Of a stretch of DNA of 64,000 nucleotides, positions 36,101-43,229 are shown piece after piece (the first letter of the stretch is position 1; the number at the start of each line of letters is the position of its first letter). Under the pieces are notes generated by a model, which did no database searches, was not told where the DNA came from, and worked only from the letters and a program-made list of their open reading frames with translations. Both the position numbers and the translations under genes were made by a program. This DNA is from Alcanivorax profundi. GTDB lineage: Bacteria > Pseudomonadota > Gammaproteobacteria > Pseudomonadales > Alcanivoracaceae. The stretch covers positions 188,603 through 252,602 of the forward strand of contig NZ_QYYA01000003.1 in assembly GCF_003597125.1 (NCBI RefSeq), in the 5' to 3' direction.

Positions 36101-36771
36101 CCCAGTGTTACGGCCTTGCCGTTGCCGTCGCCAAACACCTGCACTTCAATGTGGCGGGCGCGGGCGATGTATTTCTCGATAAAAACGCCGTCGTTGGAGA
36201 AGTTGTTGGCGCTGAGACGGCGCACGGTATCCCAGGCCTTGTTCAGGCTTTCGGCGCTGTCACATACCTGCATCCCGATGCCGCCACCGCCGGCGGTGCT
36301 TTTCAGCATGACCGGATACCCGATCTCTTCGGCAGCGTTGAGGGCGGCCTCTTTGTCGGTCAGCAGACCGGTGCCGGGCAGGAGTGGAACGCCGGTTTTT
36401 TTTGCCAGGGCGCGGGCGGTGTGTTTGAGGCCGAAGGTATTCATCTGCTCTGGCGTGGGCCCGATAAAGGCAATGCCTCGTGCTTCACACCCTTTGACAA
36501 AATCCGGGTTCTCACTGAGAAAACCGTAGCCGGGGTGGACGGCATCAATGCCATGTTTTTCCATCAGGGCAAACAGTTTGTCCTGATTGAGATAGGTGTC
36601 GCGGGCACTGCCGTCACCCAGACAGTAGGCTTCGTCAGCCTGGCTCACATGCAGGGAATCACGGTCAGCTTCAGCGAATACGGCAATGGCTTTCACGCCC
36701 AGGGTGCGTAGTGTGCGCGTTACCCGGGTGGCGATGGCTCCGCGGTTAGCAATCAGAACAGTCTTGAACAT
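33184..36771 (-). CDS. Biotin-dependent urea/guanidine carboxylase
   Basis: 1195 residues, single-chain carboxylase. Residues 1-~450 are biotin carboxylase (KTVLIANRGAIATRV, ATP loop KSTAGGGGIGMQ, EKYIARARHIEVQV, FLEVNTRLQVEH). Residues ~460-1050 form a KipA/KipI-type carboxyltransferase. The last ~75 are the biotinyl domain with ESMKME, biotin on the Lys. The usual name is urea carboxylase, but the guanidine-I riboswitch and the DUF1989 neighbours argue for guanidine as substrate, giving carboxyguanidine. No allophanate hydrolase domain is fused and none is encoded next to it. Last gene of the operon, 87 bp after the DUF1989 gene. Confidence 0.9.
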   Translation of the reverse strand: MFKTVLIANRGAIATRVTRTLRTLGVKAIAVFAEADRDSLHVSQADEAYCLGDGSARDTYLNQDKLFALMEKHGIDAVHPGYGFLSENPDFVKGCEARGIAFIGPTPEQMNTFGLKHTARALAKKTGVPLLPGTGLLTDKEAALNAAEEIGYPVMLKSTAGGGGIGMQVCDSAESLNKAWDTVRRLSANNFSNDGVFIEKYIARARHIEVQVFGDGNGKAVTLGERDCSAQRRHQKVLEETPAPNLPDPVRNDLQNTARALMEAVKYRNAGTVEFILDQDTNAFYFLEVNTRLQVEHGVTEQIFGVDLVEWMVKLAAGDLPALDSLGPFQPQGHAIQARVYAEDPNKDFQPSAGLLTAVTFPDTDGKQCRIDHWIEAGLTVSPLFDPMLAKVIVHEDNREAALAALSKTLDAITLEGIETNREYVRTILAEPVFADGRMTTRYLNDYLYQPHTLDVLAGGTLTTVQDYPGRSGYWPVGVPPSGPFDSLSFRLGNRLLGNDEEAAGLEFTLNGPTLRFNQATRIALTGADMQATLDGDAVACYQAITVHPGQVLKLGKVRGEGARAYLSLAGGIQCTPYLGSRSTFTLGQFGGHGGRALRTGDVLHYAADTGETPVLSVPETLKPGLGKHWTLRVIYGPHGAPDFFTDDDMAMFFSTDWQVHYNSSRTGIRLVGPKPQWARSDGGEAGMHPSNIHDNAYAVGTVDFTGDMPVILGPDGPSLGGFVCPATVVLADRWKLGQLKAGDTLRFEAITLEDADALAAEQTACITDLTAPIHATTGSTITTPVLASLSESDVGVEVVYRAAGDRYLLVEYGPLVLDLRLRFRAHALMLWLEEQQLDGVIELTPGIRSLQIHFDPLSLPRQQLLALLAQAERELEKQDDLEVPSRIVHIPLSWDDEACHQAIEKYMQSVRKDAPWCPSNLEFIRRINGLDSIADVKEILFSARYVVMGLGDVYLGAPVATPYDPRHRLVTTKYNPARTWTAENSVGIGGAYLCVYGMEGPGGYQFVGRTLQMWNRYRKTEAFEQPWLLRFFDQIRFYEVSHDELNQIRRDFPKGEYPIKVEETTFSLSAYQQFLDDNQQDIASFTDARNQAFDEELQRWVESGQINFQSEQDLDADNGTDEVEGTPVESPTAGNIWKLNVAEGDTVNEGDVVAVLESMKMEIEIYAPASGKVVAIARQEGQQINAGQAIMVLD

Positions 36772-36858
36772 GGCATCGTCTCTTCGACAGGTAACGGGTC
36801 GTCCCGTTATTGAATCCTTTGGCCGCTGAGGTCGTCCCCAGGGAATACCGCGCCAGGG

Positions 36859-37497
36859 TTAATCCCAAATCAGTACTTCAATCGGGGTCGGGTTGTAGCC
36901 GTTACAGGGATTGTTCAGCTGTGGGCAGTTGGAAATCAGCATCACGGTATCCATGCAGGCGGTCAGTTCCACGTATTTTCCCGGTGCTGAAATGCCGTCG
37001 GCGAAGGTCAACCCGCCTTCTGCAGTGACCGGCACATTCATGAAGAAATTGATGTTGTGAGTGATGTCCTGTTTGGCCAGATGGAATTCCGGGTGGGCGT
37101 TGATTGCCAACATCCAGCTATCCCGGCAGGCATGCATGCAACGCTTTTCCAGATCGTAGCGGACCGTGTTGCTTTCGGTGGCACAGGCGCCGCCAAGGGT
37201 GTCATGTCGACCGCAGGTATCGGCTACGATTTCCAGTAATGGGTTCATGCGGTTGGTCATCAGCACGGTGCCCGCCGTCAGGTACACATTGCCCTGTTCG
37301 CGAAGGGTGTCCATGGCGCTGTAGCGCTCGGCCGGGTCTGCGGCACTGTAGAACAGCGTATCGGCAGCCTGGTTTCCCTCAAGGTCCAGCAGTCGGACGG
37401 TTTGCCCTGCTTTCACGGTGCGAATGAAATAATCACCAGCCGCAACGGTTTCGCGAAAGCTGGCCTGTTCCGGTTGTCGTGAACTTTCTTTGATCAT
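36859..37497 (-). CDS. DUF1989 protein (urea-carboxylase-associated; carboxyguanidine deiminase subunit)
   Basis: 212 residues, soluble. It has a cupin-like fold with conserved cysteines and histidines: [47 protein letters not shown] and [11 protein letters not shown]. Such proteins were named urea-amidolyase-associated, and published work shows that pairs of them act together as a carboxyguanidine deiminase, releasing ammonia to give allophanate. The Cys/His clusters would bind the metal. It is encoded 28 bp after its paralogous partner and directly before the carboxylase, so the two subunits and the carboxylase are made together. Confidence 0.85.
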   Translation of the reverse strand: MIKESSRQPEQASFRETVAAGDYFIRTVKAGQTVRLLDLEGNQAADTLFYSAADPAERYSAMDTLREQGNVYLTAGTVLMTNRMNPLLEIVADTCGRHDTLGGACATESNTVRYDLEKRCMHACRDSWMLAINAHPEFHLAKQDITHNINFFMNVPVTAEGGLTFADGISAPGKYVELTACMDTVMLISNCPQLNNPCNGYNPTPIEVLIWD

Positions 37498-37524
37498 GTT
37501 TCGTTCCTTGTCAGGTGCCGCGAA

Positions 37525-38241
37525 TTACAAACCGAGGTGATACAGGCGGTTGTTTTCGAAGGCTCTGCCATTTTCCGGGCGGAAATTTTTGCAGTAGTCA
37601 TCGTCGCTGACTGGATCGGCTTTCAGCATGTCGATCTGCACCGGCTTCATGGGATAGTCTGTTGCCGGGTTGAGCGGGTGTGGGCAGGTGTGCAGGATCA
37701 CCAGCGTATCCATTTCAAACCGCAGGGTGACGCTGGCTCCGGGGCTGGCTGCTTCAGGATCAAACTGCAAACTGCCGTCATCGGCGGCGGCCACTTTTGA
37801 AAAAAGATTCAAATTGGCTGCCATGTCGCGCTCGGTCAGGCCGTACTTGGCCAGCTCGGTGAGGAAGCTGTGTTCACCGCTCAGGGTCCATTGATTGTGA
37901 TGGTCCTGGTAGGAGCGCACCGGGTACTTCTGCTGTAAGGTTTTTTCGCTGAGGGTACCGCAGACGGTTTCATGCCAACCGAAATCATCCTCAACAATAG
38001 AAGCGAACACCCGACCCATATCGGAATACAGGCAGTTGCCCCGTGTCAGTTTGAAAGTGTGTTGGCCCTTGAGGGTATCCGGTGCGTTGTAGCGTTCCAG
38101 CAGGGCTTCCGGGTTGTACATCAGTACGGCCAGATTGGCGCCGCCTTGCAGATCGGTGAAGCGCAGCTGCATGCCGCGACGCACCCGCAGCGACCAGTGG
38201 GCGCTGCCGGGCAGGGTGGTGGTGTAAAGGCTGTCGCTCAT
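37525..38241 (-). CDS. DUF1989 protein, second subunit of the carboxyguanidine deiminase pair
   Basis: 238 residues, soluble. It is paralogous to the protein at 36859: VRRGMQLRFTDLQGGANLAV, GRVFASIVEDDFGWHETVCG, ANLNLFSKV and MDTLVILHTCPHPLNPATDY follow the same order. The final ~40 residues (KADPVSDDDYCKNFRPENGR) are extra. It lies between the ABC ATPase (18 bp away) and the other DUF1989 gene. By family work it forms a heteromer with its neighbour. Which of the two carries the catalytic metal cannot be decided from sequence reading alone. Confidence 0.85.
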   Translation of the reverse strand: MSDSLYTTTLPGSAHWSLRVRRGMQLRFTDLQGGANLAVLMYNPEALLERYNAPDTLKGQHTFKLTRGNCLYSDMGRVFASIVEDDFGWHETVCGTLSEKTLQQKYPVRSYQDHHNQWTLSGEHSFLTELAKYGLTERDMAANLNLFSKVAAADDGSLQFDPEAASPGASVTLRFEMDTLVILHTCPHPLNPATDYPMKPVQIDMLKADPVSDDDYCKNFRPENGRAFENNRLYHLGL

Positions 38242-38259
38242 GATGAATTCCTTGGCCTT

Positions 38260-39051
38260 TCAGAGGGTGTCGTTAAGCACGCGACTGGTGCGGGTCACGC
38301 GCTGGTTGATGCTGGTCAGGGTGCCGTTCTCACAATCGCCTACCGGCAGGTCATAAGTCACACGGGCGCCATAGGCCCCGGGGGCTTGCGGATCCAGCCG
38401 GGGTTTGTCGAAGACCCACAGGCGGGTGCCCAGATAAAACCCTTCGGTGATGTCATGGGTGATCATGAATACCGTGAGGCGCTGGGATTTCCACAGGGAC
38501 AGCACCAGCTTGTGCATGTCGGCACGAATACCCGGATCCAGTGCGCCAAAAGGTTCGTCCAGCAGCAGGATGCGTGGACGCTTGATCAGTGCCTGGGCCA
38601 GCGCCAGACGTTGCTGCATGCCCCCGGACAATTCATGAGGGTACTTGTCGGCAGCCGGGCCGAGTCCCACGGACTCGAGCATCTCCAGGGCATCCTTGCG
38701 TAGCTGTTTGCGTTTTTTCCCTACGCTGATACCGAACCAGCGACTGCTTTCCAGCTCGCCTCCCAGCATCACGTTTTCCACTGCGGTGAGATGGTTGAGC
38801 ACGGAGTAACGCTGGAACACGATGCCCCGGCTGGCGTCAGGTTCGGCCGGGAGAGGCTGGCCATCCAACAGCAGTTCGCCGCGGGTGGCGTCTTCGGTGC
38901 CGAGCAAGAGTTTCAGGAAGGTGGTCTTGCCACAGCCGGAGGCGCCGACAATGGTGACAAACTCGCCCTCCTCGACAGAGGCGTTAAGACGTTCCAGAAC
39001 TACCTGATCGCCGTATTCCTTCCACAGGTTTTTCATTTCGATAATCGCCAT
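38260..39051 (-). CDS. ABC transporter ATP-binding protein (guanidine/urea uptake)
   Basis: 263 residues. It is a nitrate/sulfonate/taurine-type ATPase with Walker A GASGCGKTT, Q-loop VFQRYSVLNHL, signature HELSGGMQQRLALAQAL, Walker B RILLLDEPFGALD and H-loop ITHDITEG. It powers the permease encoded 12 bp upstream. The C-terminal 40 residues are an extension without a recognised domain. Start ATG 39051. It is part of the riboswitch-controlled operon, so the transported compound is inferred to be guanidine. Confidence 0.93.
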   Translation of the reverse strand: MAIIEMKNLWKEYGDQVVLERLNASVEEGEFVTIVGASGCGKTTFLKLLLGTEDATRGELLLDGQPLPAEPDASRGIVFQRYSVLNHLTAVENVMLGGELESSRWFGISVGKKRKQLRKDALEMLESVGLGPAADKYPHELSGGMQQRLALAQALIKRPRILLLDEPFGALDPGIRADMHKLVLSLWKSQRLTVFMITHDITEGFYLGTRLWVFDKPRLDPQAPGAYGARVTYDLPVGDCENGTLTSINQRVTRTSRVLNDTL

Positions 39052-39063
39052 GGGTATCGCTCC

Positions 39064-39882
39064 TTAGTGCCCTTTCTGGTGGAACCAGGGGTAGCGCCAT
39101 TGCGAATAGCGGCTGAGTAAAAAGTCGATGACAAACGCCAGAAAAGTGATCCACACCACGTAAGGCAAGATCACATCCATGGCCAGATACCGGCGAACCA
39201 GAAAAATCCGATAGCCAAGCCCTTCCGTCGCGGCGATGGCTTCTGCGGCAATCAGGAACAGCCATGCCGGGCCCAGTGACAGGCGCACCGCACTGATCAG
39301 TCGCGGCATCAGTTGTGGCCACACCAGTCGGGTGATGATCTGCCAGGTATTGGCGCCCAGCGTTTGCATCTTGATGATTTGTTCGGCGGGAATTTCCCGT
39401 GCTCGCTGTTGCAGGTCCCGGATCATGAAGGGGGTAATCCCGATAATGATCAGCATGACCTTGGCCAGTTCGCCCAGACCGAAAATAATGAACAACACCG
39501 GCAGGATCGCCATGGGTGGGACCAGCGAGAGGCCGGTTACCAGTGGCGAAAAGGTGGAACGCACCAGTGGAATAGTGCCATTGCCAATACCGACCACCAC
39601 CGCTACCAGGGCACTAATGGCAACACCGATGCCGAGCCGTTGCAGGCTGGCTAGCGTATCGGCCCAAAGCAGATATTCACCACTGCGTTTGCTGGGTTCG
39701 AATGCCATGCGGTCGATGGCCTGAACAAAACTGTCCAGTGCGGGCAGCAGCTTGTCGTTGGGGTTCTCCGCCAGGCGTGCATCAGACGCCACCATGTAGG
39801 CGATCATCAGCAGCAGGAATGGCAGCAGCCCCAACGCCCAGCTCAAGGCGTTGCCGGGTCGGCGGTTGATCAGTTTCTTCAT
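39064..39882 (-). CDS. ABC transporter permease (guanidine/urea uptake)
   Basis: 272 residues, binding-protein-dependent inner-membrane permease with about six helices (first LGLLPFLLLMIAYMVASD; last VVWITFLAFVIDFLLSRY). The EAA loop that contacts the ATPase is present as MQTLGANTWQIITRLVWPQL. It belongs to the same family as the nitrate/taurine permeases. It is 72 bp downstream of the binding protein, with a fold-back hairpin in that gap, and 12 bp before the ATPase. Confidence 0.92.
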   Translation of the reverse strand: MKKLINRRPGNALSWALGLLPFLLLMIAYMVASDARLAENPNDKLLPALDSFVQAIDRMAFEPSKRSGEYLLWADTLASLQRLGIGVAISALVAVVVGIGNGTIPLVRSTFSPLVTGLSLVPPMAILPVLFIIFGLGELAKVMLIIIGITPFMIRDLQQRAREIPAEQIIKMQTLGANTWQIITRLVWPQLMPRLISAVRLSLGPAWLFLIAAEAIAATEGLGYRIFLVRRYLAMDVILPYVVWITFLAFVIDFLLSRYSQWRYPWFHQKGH

Positions 39883-39916
39883 GATGAATCCCGGTGTGGT
39901 TTAACAGCCAGTTAGA

Positions 39917-39946
39917 CGTCAGACGCCCGGCTTCAGACGTCTGACG
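39917..39946 (-). repeat. Hairpin between the binding-protein and permease genes
   Basis: Arms cgtcagacg (39917-39925) and cgtctgacg (39938-39946) pair perfectly over 9 bp; a related core (cagacgtctgacg) lies within. A similar cgtctgacg-type dyad occurs at 52775-52794. Located directly after the binding-protein stop, it could slow decay from the 3' side and give more binding protein than permease. Confidence 0.6.
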
Positions 39947-39954
39947 CTTTTCTC

Positions 39955-41019
39955 TTACAGCGTTCCGTCGGCCGCCATGGCCATGTAGTCCGGGATGAAA
40001 CGCAGCTGGATGTTGCTGTCGCTACCGAATACCCCGGCCGGGGTTTCGATGCCCACAAAACCCGCATCCGGTGCGCCTTCGCCGAGCAGGCCGTGCTCAA
40101 ACGAGAACTCCGCGACTTTCTGCATGGTGTCTTTCAGCTCAGCACTGTTGACGAAGGCAACGGCCTCGCTGGGCTGATAGAACATGCGGGTGGAGGCCAG
40201 TTGCGCCTCATAGCCGGCCAGGTCGGTGCCAGAGGCTTTGGCCATGAAGGTACGGGCGGCCTTGCCTGCCTCGTTGTCGGCGGACATGGTGGCCATGATT
40301 TCGTACCAGGCACCGGTCAGTGCCTTGCCGAAGTCCGGGTTGGCGTTGAGGGTGTCGGTGTTGACTACCATCAGGTCGATGATTTCACCGGGAATCTCCG
40401 ACGAGTCGAACACCTTGTGACTGTCAGGCATGGCCGTGATTTCGCTGAGCAGCGGGTTCCAGGTAGCGACCGCTGTGACATCGTCCGTGGTGAAGGCAGA
40501 AACCATATCGGCGTCTGAGGTGTTCACCACCGTCAGGTCTTTCTCGCTCAGGCCAACCGTATCGAGGGCACGGGCCAGCAGGTAATGGGAAACGGACAGC
40601 TCTACCAGGTTCACGTTCTGGCCCTTGATATCGGCCAGCTCGTCGGTGCCTTTCAGTACCACACCGTCGTTGCCGTTGGAGAAGTCCCCCACGATCAGGG
40701 CGGTGGAATCCACGCCGCCGGCAGCCGGAATGGTGAGGGCGTCCATGTTGGTCATGGCGCAGCCGTCATAGGCTCCGGCGGTGTACTGGTTGATGGATTC
40801 CACGTAGTCATTGATCTGCACCACGTCGATCTCGATGTCGTACTTGTCAGCCCATTTGTCGACGATTTTCTGCTGGGCACCGAAGTCCCAGGGCATCCAG
40901 CCCACATAGATGGACCAGCAAATGCTGAAGGAGTCTTTGGCCACGGCACTGGCCGGGGTCAGGACGGCAAACAGGGAAAGTGCTGCGGCGGCAGCGGTGT
41001 TGCGTACGGAACGGGTCAT
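39955..41019 (-). CDS. Periplasmic substrate-binding protein of the guanidine/urea ABC transporter
   Basis: 354 residues. A signal peptide (AAAAALSLFAVLTPASAVA) precedes the binding fold that starts SFSICWSIYVGWMPWDFGA and contains NQYTAGAYDGCAMTNMDAL, EIPGEIIDLMVVNTD and a Pro/Gly-rich end. The family is the periplasmic protein of the urea-carboxylase-linked ABC system. The mature protein should capture the ligand and deliver it to the permease. It is the first gene after the riboswitch; its AAGGAGG site lies 8 bases before the ATG at 41019. Confidence 0.92.
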   Translation of the reverse strand: MTRSVRNTAAAAALSLFAVLTPASAVAKDSFSICWSIYVGWMPWDFGAQQKIVDKWADKYDIEIDVVQINDYVESINQYTAGAYDGCAMTNMDALTIPAAGGVDSTALIVGDFSNGNDGVVLKGTDELADIKGQNVNLVELSVSHYLLARALDTVGLSEKDLTVVNTSDADMVSAFTTDDVTAVATWNPLLSEITAMPDSHKVFDSSEIPGEIIDLMVVNTDTLNANPDFGKALTGAWYEIMATMSADNEAGKAARTFMAKASGTDLAGYEAQLASTRMFYQPSEAVAFVNSAELKDTMQKVAEFSFEHGLLGEGAPDAGFVGIETPAGVFGSDSNIQLRFIPDYMAMAADGTL

Positions 41020-41075
41020 GTCAGACCTCCTTGGCTACGGACGGAGAGGAATCCAATGACACTGCTGTCATCGTG

Positions 41076-41184
41076 CTCTCCCGGGCTTTTGTCCCGCCGT
41101 GTAACCTTCTGCCAAGTCAGTCTGTGAAGGTCGCCAGCTCTCGGACCAAGCATCACCCTGAAGCAGGTGACCGGAACCCTAGCT
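41076..41184 (-). ncRNA. Guanidine-I riboswitch (ykkC motif)
   Basis: The minus-strand leader matches the ykkC/guanidine-I consensus: CUAGGGUUCCGG at the 5' end (41182-41171), then ACCUGCUUCAGGGUGAUG, GGUCCGAGAGCUGGCGACC in the middle and ACGGCGGGACAAAAGCCCGG plus GGAG at the 3' end (about 41101-41076). These are the ligand-pocket and pairing elements of the class. It lies about 57 nt before the ATG of the binding-protein gene. After the aptamer an ATGACA/TGTCAT hairpin and CCTCTCC precede the AAGGAGG site; CTCTCC can pair with the aptamer-end GGAGAG, suggesting an expression platform. Guanidine-I is normally an ON switch. Confidence 0.93.
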
Positions 41185-41198
41185 GTCTATTGGTGCAA

Positions 41199-41204
41199 AT
41201 TGTA
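41199..41204 (-). promoter_or_regulatory. Probable -10 element of the guanidine operon
   Basis: TACAAT on the minus strand lies about 15 bp before the first conserved riboswitch base, so transcription would start near 41191 and include the aptamer. No good -35 hexamer was found, and no sigma-54 GG/GC pair is present at the right spacing. Confidence 0.35.
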
Positions 41205-41347
41205 TTGAGTGCGTGATGGCAGCGTGGCCATTCGATTCCTCGACGGAATGTGGTGCAAGTGGGGTGCCAACCTTTTCATTGCCAAGGAATTCAGCGGGTT
41301 AGCTGTTGGGGCCTGGTGGGGTGGGCAGGTTTGAGGGGAAGGTGCGA

Positions 41348-41380
41348 TTTAAAATGGGGCATTCGGGTTGGGAATGCCCC
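41348..41380 (-). terminator. Rho-independent terminator of the dienelactone hydrolase gene
   Basis: Stem ggggcattc (41356-41364) with gaatgcccc (41372-41380), 9 bp, loop of 7. On the minus strand it is followed by ATTTTAAATC. It starts 12 bp after the gene's stop at 41392. Confidence 0.72.
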
Positions 41381-41391
41381 GTGTTGGTGCT

Positions 41392-42171
41392 TTATTCCGG
41401 GGTGGCGGCAAGGAAGTCCATCAGGGCCTCCCAGCTGGCCTGGTCGGCATGGGCGTCATAGCCCACCGGCATGTCAAAGCGTTCTGCTACTGCGTCGGCA
41501 CCGGGGTTGGTAAAGCTGTGCTTCACGCCGGGAAAACTGAGCAGTTGCAGGTCGACGCCAGCGGCGGTCATCTCAGAGACAAAACCACTGACCTGCTCGG
41601 CAGGCACCATGGGATCGGCCTGACCGGTGGCCACCAGCACCCGGGCTTTGACCTCGCCGGCCTTGGCGGGCTGTTCTGTGCCGAGGCTGCCGTGGAAACT
41701 GGCGACACCCGCCAGGTCTGTGCCCCTGCGCGCCTGATGCAGAACCACCCCTCCGCCAAAACAGTAGCCAATGGCATACAGCCGTGCCGGATCGACCTGC
41801 TGTTGTTTAAGCATCAGGGTGCGGGCGGCCTGGAAACGTTGGTTCATCTTTTCAGGGTCCGCCATGGCGGCTTCCATGAAGGCCTTGGCGTCTTTAGGGT
41901 GGGTGGCCACCTTGCCGGTGCCATACATGTCGATCGCCAACGCAGCATAGCCCTGTTTGGCGAGCATGCGGGCACGGGCACGGGCGTAGTCGTTCAGCCC
42001 CCACCATTCGTGGATAACGATCACGCCTGCGGAGGGGTTTTTCTGTTTGTCGTTCAGGTACATCACCCCTGTGCCCAGATTGTCGGGGAGAGTGATTTGC
42101 GTTTCGATGATGTCCGCCTGCACGGTTTGCCCCAAGACCAATAGCACGAACCACAGCCCTAGCCGTTTCAT
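41392..42171 (-). CDS. Secreted dienelactone hydrolase family protein
   Basis: 259 residues. A signal peptide (LGLWFVLLVLGQTVQA) marks it as periplasmic, unlike the cytoplasmic dienelactone hydrolases of aromatic degradation. The alpha/beta hydrolase core has VIVIHEWWGLNDYARARA, the Cys nucleophile in GYCFGGGVV, the acid in GQADPMVP and the base in GVKHSFTNP. Ester substrate unknown. It follows the 109-residue gene on the same strand. It is not linked to aromatic catabolism genes here. Confidence 0.85.
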   Translation of the reverse strand: MKRLGLWFVLLVLGQTVQADIIETQITLPDNLGTGVMYLNDKQKNPSAGVIVIHEWWGLNDYARARARMLAKQGYAALAIDMYGTGKVATHPKDAKAFMEAAMADPEKMNQRFQAARTLMLKQQQVDPARLYAIGYCFGGGVVLHQARRGTDLAGVASFHGSLGTEQPAKAGEVKARVLVATGQADPMVPAEQVSGFVSEMTAAGVDLQLLSFPGVKHSFTNPGADAVAERFDMPVGYDAHADQASWEALMDFLAATPE

Positions 42172-42207
42172 TGCCTGTCCTCTTTCAAGATTAACAAAGT
42201 GGTTGAA

Positions 42208-42537
42208 TCAGTTTTCCTGCCATACCCAGCGCAGGGGTTCGCCAAAATCATCGTAGACCAGCTTGCGACGTGGCCGGGGGGCCAGACGCTGGCGTTTTGG
42301 CTTGTGTTTTCTCGCTTCCTTGCGTGAATCAATGGTGGCTGCAACCTGGGTCAGGTCGGTGCGACGAGGCTCTTTGGGGCCGTTGAACAGCACCGTCTGG
42401 TGGCCCTTGCCGCTGATGGGGTCGGCACCACTGACGCCGGAGGCGACCTCCTGAATGGATCCACCTTCTGCCAGGAATCGTTGCATATCGCGTTCCAGGC
42501 GATGACGCTGTATTTCCTTGCTATTACGAACCTTCAC
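42208..42537 (-). CDS. Conserved hypothetical basic protein
   Basis: 109 residues, Arg/Lys-rich, no signal or membrane segment. The helical N-terminus KVRNSKEIQRHRLERDMQRF is followed by SGADPISGKGHQTVLFNG and a strongly basic stretch (KPKRQRLAPRPRRK), ending EPLRWVWQEN. The charge suggests nucleic-acid binding, but no domain is recognised. It sits on the minus strand between glutathione peroxidase and the dienelactone hydrolase. Confidence 0.55.
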   Translation of the reverse strand: MKVRNSKEIQRHRLERDMQRFLAEGGSIQEVASGVSGADPISGKGHQTVLFNGPKEPRRTDLTQVAATIDSRKEARKHKPKRQRLAPRPRRKLVYDDFGEPLRWVWQEN

Positions 42538-42596
42538 GGGACTGATCCCAGGTTGTGAGTGGAATTATCCACCATATCAGGGTCCGCCGCAGGCGG

Positions 42597-43160
42597 CTAC
42601 TGGCCCTCGGGTGGTTTGCCGAGTGCCTGGCGAATGGCGGTTTCCAGCTCTCCTCCGCGGGGTTGGGCAGAGGAGGGGAAGTGTGTGATGACGTCACCGT
42701 TGGCAGAAACCAGATACTTGTTGAAGTTCCAGCCCGGCGCTTGCGTGGCGGCATTGAGTACCTGGAACACGGCGTTGGCCTGATCGCCTTTCACCGAGCT
42801 GGTGGCGGCCATGGGGAAGGTGACACCGTAGTTGATGTAGCAAATGTCGGCGACGGCGGATTCGCTGCCCAGCTCCTGGTTAAAGTCGTTGGACGGAAAG
42901 CCGACGATCACCAGGCCATCTTCCTTGTAGGCCTTGTAAAGGGCTTCCAGCCCTTTGAATTGCCCGGTGTAGCCACATTGGCTGGCGGTATTGACGACCA
43001 GTGTGGTGCGGTTGCGGGTCATTTCGCACAGATCAAGCTGCTTGTCCGAGTGCAGCTTGCGCACCGTGACATCCAGTGCCGCGGCGCAGCTTTGCTCCGC
43101 GTGGCTGGCGGGGCTAAGCAGAAACAGGCTGAACAGGGCGGGGATCCATCGCATCATCAT
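42597..43160 (-). CDS. Secreted glutathione peroxidase-like protein
   Basis: 187 residues from the first of three consecutive ATGs at 43160, seven bases after GGAG; the open frame to 43184 is not supported. The signal peptide (ALFSLFLLSPASHA) makes it periplasmic. The fold follows GPx: VVNTASQCGYTGQF with the peroxidatic Cys, VIVGFPSNDF and the WNFNKYLV motif with catalytic Trp/Asn. It is a cysteine, not selenocysteine, enzyme. It probably uses thioredoxin-like reductants on lipid or organic peroxides; the periplasmic location is unusual and the reductant unknown. Confidence 0.85.
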   Translation of the reverse strand: MMMRWIPALFSLFLLSPASHAEQSCAAALDVTVRKLHSDKQLDLCEMTRNRTTLVVNTASQCGYTGQFKGLEALYKAYKEDGLVIVGFPSNDFNQELGSESAVADICYINYGVTFPMAATSSVKGDQANAVFQVLNAATQAPGWNFNKYLVSANGDVITHFPSSAQPRGGELETAIRQALGKPPEGQ

Positions 43161-43229
43161 TGATCGTCTCCATTCGGGATGCACTGAGCTTCGCGGAATT
43201 CCAGTAAAGATAGCGCGAAGAGTTTCACA

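Noticed and set aside
35374-36711. Long open frame (445 codons) on the plus strand inside the carboxylase gene
   Set aside because: It is antisense to the conserved biotin carboxylase domain, with no known domain; GC-rich codon bias keeps such antisense frames open.
33184-36771. Urea as the substrate of the carboxylase
   Set aside because: Less likely than guanidine because of the guanidine-I riboswitch and DUF1989 pair; kept only as an alternative.
41185-41260. Sigma-54 promoter for the guanidine operon
   Set aside because: A nitrogen-use operon suggests it, but no GG-N10-GC pair was found at suitable spacing.
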